Assembly: GCA_033675265.1 (NCBI GenBank)
Contig: JAUJYZ010000214.1
Location: 137,001-201,000, forward strand
Reading direction: 5' to 3'
DNA length: 64,000 bases
Origin: Actinostola sp. cb2023
Lineage: Eukaryota > Cnidaria > Anthozoa > Actiniaria > Actinostolidae
Shown here: positions 58,701 to 64,000 of the stretch, piece by piece
Layout of the letters: every line of letters starts with the position of its first letter
How positions within the stretch are numbered: position 1 is the first letter of the stretch
Made by a program: the position numbers and the translations under genes
The notes under the pieces: generated by a model
What the model was told of the DNA's origin: nothing
Databases searched by the model: none
Seen by the model: only the letters and a program-made list of their open reading frames with translations

Positions 58701-59436
58701 CTGGTATTTTTTAGGGTATAAAACTTGGAACACACACATTCCATCTTGAATTTTTAGGGTGGTTTTTAGACCATTACCTAATTTTTCAGGGTGGGAAATT
58801 TTTAGGGTATTTTTCAAATTTCCGACTGTCACCCCTACCTTTTTACCTCCAAGAACCCCCCCCCCCCCCCCCCCCCCCCGGGGCAATATGGTCTCAAGAG
58901 GAAATCAATTGCCCTATACCACTATGACGTAACGGCTTATTTATGAGGGGGACAGAATCGTGAAGAACAATAGAAATTTGAACTAAATCTGCTCTGCTGA
59001 GGTTCGCTTGATTTCAAATTGGCTAGTTTCCAGATATTATGTTCATCGATACTTTTCCCACAATATTTACTGTGTTTGGTGACTTTTATCGCTTTCAGAC
59101 CGTCTGTAAAATACATTTATTTGGGAAATCCTTTGTGTTGTTGCTGTTTTGTCCCCCTCTAGCGACCATGATCCTTAGCGTTTAAACAATAGATTGTTTT
59201 GATTTGACGTCATAGTGGTATAGGGCAATTACTACTGGCCAAGGTGCCTTTCCAAACTGGATACTTACTGTAATTGATACTTATTTCATGTTTTTAAGGT
59301 GCAGTCTTACGAGAGGCACGAGATGAATGTAGGTGGACGCAAGCATTGTGAGCCATATCAGTTTAATTATTTCTTCAGCAAGACAGCTAATGGTGGAACG
59401 TCTAGTGAAGATGGTGATGACAGTACAGATGAATAA
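51873..59436 (+). CDS. RIOK3: RIOK3 atypical serine/threonine kinase
   Basis: Ten exons join in frame to 525 residues: 51873-52059, 52247-52369, 53295-53387, 53898-54028, 54173-54322, 54621-54748, 57233-57418, 57514-57673, 57917-58198 and 59299-59436 (TAA). Length and order match human RIOK3 (519). Landmarks: LLLAQMLQNEFDRE, TTKHDAVICGRKN, the RIO P-loop STGKEACVF (257-265), ATP-site lysine in AIKVFK (K285), catalytic HADLSEYN (D401, N406) and metal-binding IDVSQ (D418). NPRKVIRLWAEKEM and the RIOK3-type N-terminus exclude RIOK1. RIO kinases act in cytoplasmic 40S maturation; RIOK3 is also linked to pre-rRNA processing and innate signalling in mammals. The key catalytic residues are present. 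Two AATAAA signals follow at 59493 and 59520. Intron 6 (2.5 kb) is almost entirely an exon-derived tandem repeat. Confidence 0.96.
52511..52708. mobile_element. MITE with AGAGTC-TTTTCGTATGAGT termini, copy 2
   Basis: It has the same ends and internal order as 16156-16347, including two CCAATCA boxes, here in RIOK3 intron 2. It is followed directly by (TTA)n at about 52707-52741. Confidence 0.85.
52779..53266. mobile_element. MITE with AAGGCGCTGTTACAC termini
   Basis: AAGGCGCTGTTACACATAGC and GTGTAACAGCGCCTT are inverted, with CTCGTGCAACTCGT / ACAAGTTGCACGAG inside. It ends 28 bp before RIOK3 exon 3. Open frames across it are not genes. Confidence 0.85.
54347..54507. repeat. Long hairpin whose loop is a tRNA T arm
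   Basis: Arms of about 69 bp (AAATGTGAAATGAAGTTAAC ... TCTGAGCCCCA and inverse) enclose a 23-base loop. On the minus strand the loop reads ATGGG-TTCAAAT-CCCAT, the exact geometry of a tRNA T arm and B box. It lies 25 bp after the RIOK3 exon 5 donor. Confidence 0.85.
54749..57210 (+). repeat. Exon-derived minisatellite filling RIOK3 intron 6
   Basis: About forty copies of a unit of roughly 49 bp: TTTCATGCTAATGGAGGAAG then GTATGACTGTACTTACATGT-ACGGTATAG. The first 20 bases equal the last 20 of exon 6 (codons for FHANGG plus AG). The next two are GT, so each unit recreates the exon/intron border. The true intron start reads GTAATGTTGATAG...TTATGACTGT; the unit lacks about 22 bp of that. The array is interrupted at 55789-56191 by a MITE and ends about 25 bp before the exon 7 acceptor region. 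Confidence 0.95.
55789..56191. mobile_element. 403 bp MITE inserted in the decoy-donor array
   Basis: GACCCTATGCAATACT at 55789 is exactly inverted ending at 56191, with TATA on both sides (55785-55788, 56192-56195) as a likely duplicated target. The flanking array resumes in register. A 93-codon frame crossing its right end is not a gene. Confidence 0.85.
58534..58883. mobile_element. Homopolymer-ended element, second copy, in RIOK3 intron 9
   Basis: The left end begins CAGGGGGGTTCTTCC. The right end is CCAAGAA followed by 24 C and GGGG. Imperfect 10 bp repeats CAATATAGCC (58524-58533) and CAATATGGTC (58884-58893) flank it. TTTTTAGGGGTCGGTCAAGC is repeated inside, echoing the TTTTAGGGGT of 19776-20180. 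Confidence 0.75.
58907..59230. mobile_element. MITE with AATTGCCCTATACCACTATG termini
   Basis: The right end CATAGTGGTATAGGGCAATT at 59211-59230 is the exact inverse of the left. It lies immediately beside the previous element, in RIOK3 intron 9, 68 bp before the last exon. Confidence 0.85.
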
Positions 59437-59530
59437 CCAACATGTAGTATGAAGTGTGTTATTCAGCTTGAGCAGAAGTTAAATGCATGTATAATAAAAT
59501 ACACTGAAGGATTCAACACAATAAAAGGAG
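59437..59530 (+). terminator. RIOK3 3' UTR with two polyadenylation signals
   Basis: AATAAA at 59493-59498 and again at 59520-59525 lie 57 and 84 bases beyond the stop codon, so the UTR is short. Confidence 0.7.
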
Positions 59531-59715
59531 AAAAAGAACTGCTTTTGTATCCATAACTTTAGACTGTGAGCATGCAGTCCCTCTTTTCCCTCCATACTCA
59601 GTTGAACGAGAGAGAAACTGATCCCGGGAAAAAACGTTCCCGGATTCTAAAAACTCGTCTTCACAGAGTCTGGAGGGAAAAGGAGGGACTGTTCGACGCA
59701 GACTACCATACATGG

Positions 59716-60583
59716 TGGGCATAAATGACCCTAAAATCGCTCAGGTGAAAATACGCCATTTTTGCAAAAACATTCATATTTTCAAAAATCTTCAATGTAA
59801 TGAAACAAAAATTTCAGAGTTTCTTCATTAAAGGTAGTGTGATATTTCAAACTACTTGGTGGAAAAAATCTGATGCAATGATGACGTCATAATAAAAAGT
59901 TACAATTGCTGTGAAAATTTAGTTTAAACACAATGATACAATATAGTGCATATTTTGAAAGAGAATAACATGTTGTGCACTTCAGTGAAATTTTCATAAT
60001 GTTCCGATTATTAGAACCCGAGTTATAAAGAATTTAGTTGTTTGATGACGTCATCATTACATGTGACGTCATCAGTTAAAGAAAAAAGCTGTTTCTAGGG
60101 ACAGAAATCAGTAAAATGCCTTTATTAACACTTATTATTGTTATAGGAGTATTTTAATTCTAAATAATGCTGGAATTTTATTTCATTAACTCTATTAGAG
60201 ATATTTAAAATATGTGTGACGTCATAATGACGTTTATGCTTTTTTAGTAGTTTTTAAAATGTTTTTTTATCTTCTTACACTCAAAAAATCAAAATTCTAA
60301 AAACATACGATTTTTCGCATGTCATAGTTCTTTCAATACGCTAAGTATGACGCTAAAATGTTTTCAAACCAAAAAGATGAATGAAGAAGTTTATTTTACC
60401 GATGGTTTTGAATGAATTATTTCCAAAATATCAAGTTAAAAATATTCATAACACTGGTTGCATTCGTCCAATTTCAAAACGGTTTTCGATTTTAGGCTAG
60501 TTATCACGAGAAGAACGAAGTGACATCAATTTTGCGATTTTCCAAAAATTTTAAATGAGCGATTTTCGGGTCATTTATGCCCA
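59716..60583. mobile_element. 868 bp MITE carrying four CRE palindromes
   Basis: TGGGCATAAATGACCC at the left is inverted at the right (GGGTCATTTATGCCCA), followed inward by AAAATCGCTCA / TGAGCGATTTT. TGACGTCA occurs at 59882, 60046, 60064 and 60217. The interior is AT-rich and non-coding. It lies just downstream of RIOK3. Confidence 0.85.
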
Positions 60584-60631
60584 GCGTGATAACTTATGCC
60601 AGTGTCAGTTGAATAAAAACAATACCAGGTA

Positions 60632-60771
60632 CCGGTTGCACGAAAGGTGAATAGCGCTATCCACCGGATAAGTCTTATCCAACGGACAAAATTTATTGGA
60701 TAACTGCATCAGTTTATCTGTTGGATAAGACTTATCCGGTTGATAGCGCTATTCACCTTTCGTGCAACCGG
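60632..60771. mobile_element. 140 bp MITE with CCGGTTGCACGAAAGGTGAA termini
   Basis: Near-perfect arms of about 55 bp include ATAGCGCTATCCACCGGATA and AAGTCTTATCCAACGGA. The very short centre holds a CATCAGTTTATC. Confidence 0.9.
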
Positions 60772-61181
60772 GGCCTGTTCTTTCAATCATGCAAAGGTCC
60801 CAATTTAAGAATTAGATCGTTGACCTTTGCATAGCACCAACAGAAGGTTTTAATAGAGTGCTTCCTACTTATGAATGCAACACCTCTCGATTGTGGGACG
60901 ACATGCCAAATGCAAATATAACACAGCTGCTCATTATCACATACTCCGGTTGCCATTACTAGCCAATCAGCTTCCGAGATGTGTAGAGCTGTAGTTTTTA
61001 AGTCAAGACCAATACATGTCACACAGTAAGACTTTTTATACAACTATATTCAGTACAACTTTATTTCTATTTCTAAGTCCAATAACAACAAAGAATTCAT
61101 AGAAAATTAGATTATTATTATTACTTGGGCTTCCTGTGGAACGCCCAAAGATTACAGACGGTTATTCTTGGTATACGCCAA

Positions 61182-61250
61182 TCTCGTCCCCAGAGCCTGC
61201 GTTACTTTCGACCAGCGGCGAAGAACGTAGGCTCTGGCATAATCCATTTT
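61182..61250. mobile_element. CCCCAGAGCC hairpin element, lone copy
   Basis: CAATCTCGTCCCCAGAGCCT opens a foldback with GAACGTAGGCTCTGG, the same family as 17515-17586. Its left neighbour is a solo GGGCTTCCTGTGG terminus at 61128. Confidence 0.75.
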
Positions 61251-61779
61251 TGGGGAACAGGATTTCTTGTTCTTCCGGTTTTAGAGCGCATGCGCAAGTT
61301 AGCTGGGCAGTTGGTTGTTGTCGATTCAAATTGTCGATTCAGATTCAGTGGAATCCTTCGAAAGGTTTCATTAGGGAATAGAGTACGCTTTAAAAGCACT
61401 TGGTAAAGAAGATACAACAGTGAAAGAAGCGCAGTATCTGAAGTCTTTAAATTATTAAAAGCAGTGGTTTTACAGCAGAAGGATACGCGAACAGTTCTTC
61501 CTACGGGTTTATATTTACTCGTGTCTACTTTACATATCAGTTAATTATTTGAATCTATCATCTTCATCTTCTCTGGTTATTGTTGTCTCTCCTTCAAATG
61601 TATTTCTTTTGAATCTTTCGCCTTCGTAAGCACCTCGATTGGCACCGCCTTTCAGTTGCTAGCCTAAAGAACTGATTAGATTTACGATCGACATATGTTC
61701 TTTGAATAACCATCACTCTAGCTTCGTGTAAATTTTGAACGGCTTCGTTTGAAAACTTTTCAAGACACTTCGAGATACA

Positions 61780-62408
61780 TATAAGCTTAGATAAACTGGA
61801 TTTTTCTCTGTGCTTAGATATTTTAATATTGCAGATCGAGGCGACATGTTGAAAATAACATGTCAATGAAACCGTTGAAAAATGTTAATTTTTGTTTTGA
61901 ACGGAAGTTGGGACACCGGGTTGTTTTGACAACTCAATTTTCATTGGATATATTTCATTTCCGGAATCTTGCGCGTGCGTAGTTTCTAAAATGGAAGAGC
62001 CAATCAAATTGTCTCAAAAATGGATTATGCCAGAGCCTACGTTCTTCGCCGCTGGTCGAAAGTAACGCAGGCTCTGGGGACGAGATTGATATAAGCTTAG
62101 ATAAACTGGATTTTTCTCTGTGCTTAGATATTTTAATATTGCAGATCGAGGCGACATGTTTAAAATAACATGTCAATGAAACCGTTGAAAAATGTTAATT
62201 TTTGTTTTGAACCGGAAGTTGGGACACCGGGTTGTTCGGGTTGTTTTGACAACTCAATTTTCATTGGATATATTTCATTTCCGGAATCTTGCGCGTGCGT
62301 AGTTTCTAAAATGGAATAGCCAATCAAATTGTCTCAAAAATGGATTATGCCAGAGCCTACGTTCTCGTCGCTGGCCGAAAGTAACGCAGGCTCTGGGGAC
62401 GAGATTGC
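61780..62408. repeat. 310 bp tandem duplication, each copy ending in a CCCCAGAGCC hairpin
   Basis: ATAAGCTTAGATAAACTGGA at 61781 recurs at 62091 and the sequence stays near-identical to the end. Each copy ends with GGATTATGCCAGAGCCTACG ... GCAGGCTCTGGGGACGAGAT. The second copy has an extra GGTTGTTC inserted and a degraded hairpin arm. Minus-strand frames across both are by-products. Confidence 0.9.
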
Positions 62409-63169
62409 TCTGTATCGTTCCAATTTTTGAGTATACAGAAGTTGTGGTCAGCAGCTTATCAACGAAATTCAAGATGGCAGACGTACGTAACGATAAATCA
62501 AATCACCAGCAGCATTCAAAAAGGATTTTGCTGTGCTCCCCTGCTCGAGCCAGTCGAGTCGTTCATTAATACTGCTTAGTAAACATGCAAATATCCTAGA
62601 GAATACTTTTTGGCCTTGCAATTCTGTCTGAAAGTGTATTTCTAACGGATGTCTGTGGCTTAGTAAGAACTCGATCGTAATTCAGTATTGAGGTTGTGAA
62701 ATCGTTTCTTGCAAGGTAATCGAAATGTGCTTCGCCATGCAGCTGTCAGCTAGGAGTATGAGTGTTGAAGCTAATTACGTATGTATGCTCTACTGAGTCA
62801 CGCAACGAGTGACTTAAATTCTGCAAGTAATACATGTAGGCTAAAACTACTTCTGTATGATGATACAAGCTATTAGGTTTCACATTTAAAATCTATCAAA
62901 ACAGCTTTATTAAGAAGCCCAAGTTCACGCTAGTAGAGCGTCTTGTTATTATATAAAATTGTGTTTTTAGAAAAATAGCAAAAAATGTTCCATTAACTTT
63001 GTTGGCTTCTAGGTTAATGATACATGACAGCCGCAACTTTATTTTCTGTACACATGTCAAGTATGAACTTAATCCAACTTTGGCATGCCACCAACAACGC
63101 CAGACTCAATGCCACATTCATCTGCTCCCCTCAGGATCTTGAAAAACCCTGAAAATAATTTCACATGTT
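62409..63169. other. Gene-free region
   Basis: No exon or element was recognised. AAGATGGCAGACGTACGTAA at 62471 looks like a possible first exon start but has no supported continuation. Confidence 0.35.
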
Positions 63170-64000
63170 AAACTGGTCTGTAGTAACACTGGTCTGTCTG
63201 TAGTAACACTGGTCTGTCTGTAGTAACACTGGTCTGTCTGTAGTAACACTGGTCTGTCTGTAGTAACACTGGTCTGTCTGTAGTAACACTGGTCTGTCTG
63301 TAGTAACACTGGTCTGTCTGGTATGTCTGTAGTAACACTGGTCTGTCTGTAGTAACACTGGTATGTCTGTAGTAACACTGGTCTGTCTGTAGTAACACTG
63401 GTCTGTATATAGTAACACTGGTCTGTCTGTAGTAACACTGGTCTGTATATAGTAACACTGGTCTGTCTGTAGTAACACTGGTCTGTCTGTAGTAACACTG
63501 GTCTGTCTGTAGTAACACTGGTCTGTCTGTAGTAACACTGGTCTGTCTGTAGTAACACTGGTCTGTCTGTAGTCTGTAAAACTGTCTGTCTGTAGTAACA
63601 CTGGTCTGGTCTGTCTGGTCTGTAGTAACACTGGTCTGTCTGTAGTAACACTGGTCTGTCTGTAGTAACACTGGTCTGTCTAGTAACACTGGTCTGTAGT
63701 AACACTGGTCTGTCTGTAGTAACACTGGTCTGTCTGTAGTAACACTAGGGTCTACTGTCTGTAGTAACACTGGTCTATCTGTAGTAACACTGTCTGTCTG
63801 TAGTAACACTGGTCTGTCTGTAGTAACACTGGTCTGTCTGTAGTAACACTGGTCTGTCTGTAGTAACACTGGTCTGTCTGTAGTAACACTGGTCTGTCTG
63901 TAGTAACACTGGTCTGTCTGTAGTAACACTGGTCTGTCTGTAGTAACACTGATCTGTCTGTAGTAACACTGGTCTGTCTGTAGTAACACTGGTCTGTCTG
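63170..64000. repeat. 20 bp minisatellite running off the right edge
   Basis: About forty copies of CTGTCTGTAGTAACACTGGT with occasional deletions (a CTGT unit lost, TCTGTATAT variants). All long frames here on the minus strand are repeats of DRPVLLQT-like words and are not genes. Confidence 0.95.

Noticed and set aside
51873..59436. RIOK1 as identity of the kinase
   Set aside because: The N-terminal segments, the IKDD-FRF-like RFSKQNPRKVIR stretch and the length follow RIOK3, which lacks the acidic N-terminus and basic tail of RIOK1.
63118..63989. Long minus-strand frames with DRPVLLQT repeats
   Set aside because: Translation of the 20 bp minisatellite.

Overview
The window is animal nuclear DNA, AT-rich and crowded with repeats. 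Three intron-containing genes with recognisable metazoan orthologues are present: the 5' part of an ERICH3-like gene (minus strand, left edge), a complete two-RRM hnRNP A/B/D-type gene (minus strand, 22593-38284, 11 coding exons, 304 residues) and a complete RIOK3 atypical kinase gene (plus strand, 51873-59436, 10 coding exons, 525 residues). All coding exons join in frame with GT-AG junctions. RIOK3 and the cilium-linked ERICH3 indicate an animal. The dense short inverted-repeat elements, including a CCCCAGAGCC hairpin family and a CGTGCAACTTG family, look like those of a cnidarian or sponge, but the sequence alone does not settle the phylum.

Layout. 1-3761: ERICH3-like exons with a 1 kb TA-flanked inverted-repeat element in intron 1. 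4064-6844: a Mutator-like element with 260 bp terminal inverted repeats and a 9 bp target duplication, carrying several nested elements, close upstream of ERICH3. 7-22 kb: no convincing gene; a mosaic of MITE-like inverted repeats, tRNA-like fragments, homopolymer tracts and a 45 bp minisatellite. 22.6-38.3 kb: the hnRNP gene, whose introns hold tandem tRNA-like repeats, a 32 bp CCAAT-bearing minisatellite and a 57 bp minisatellite of about forty copies split by a 1.6 kb transposon. 38.5-47.8 kb: gene-poor DNA with tandem repeats and a 1.3 kb array of a 16 bp unit. 47808-51579: a 3.77 kb foldback element whose long arms are built from a 9 bp tandem repeat, ending about 290 bp before the RIOK3 start codon. 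51.9-59.4 kb: RIOK3. 59.5-64 kb: more inverted-repeat elements, a 310 bp tandem duplication and a 20 bp minisatellite running off the right edge.

The three genes have no operon-like relationship. The most unusual feature is in RIOK3 intron 6: about forty tandem copies of a unit of roughly 49 bp, each repeating the last 20 bases of exon 6 plus a GT donor, so the intron is filled with decoy 5' splice sites. Tandem arrays occupy roughly 11 kb and inverted-repeat elements at least another 14 kb of the window.
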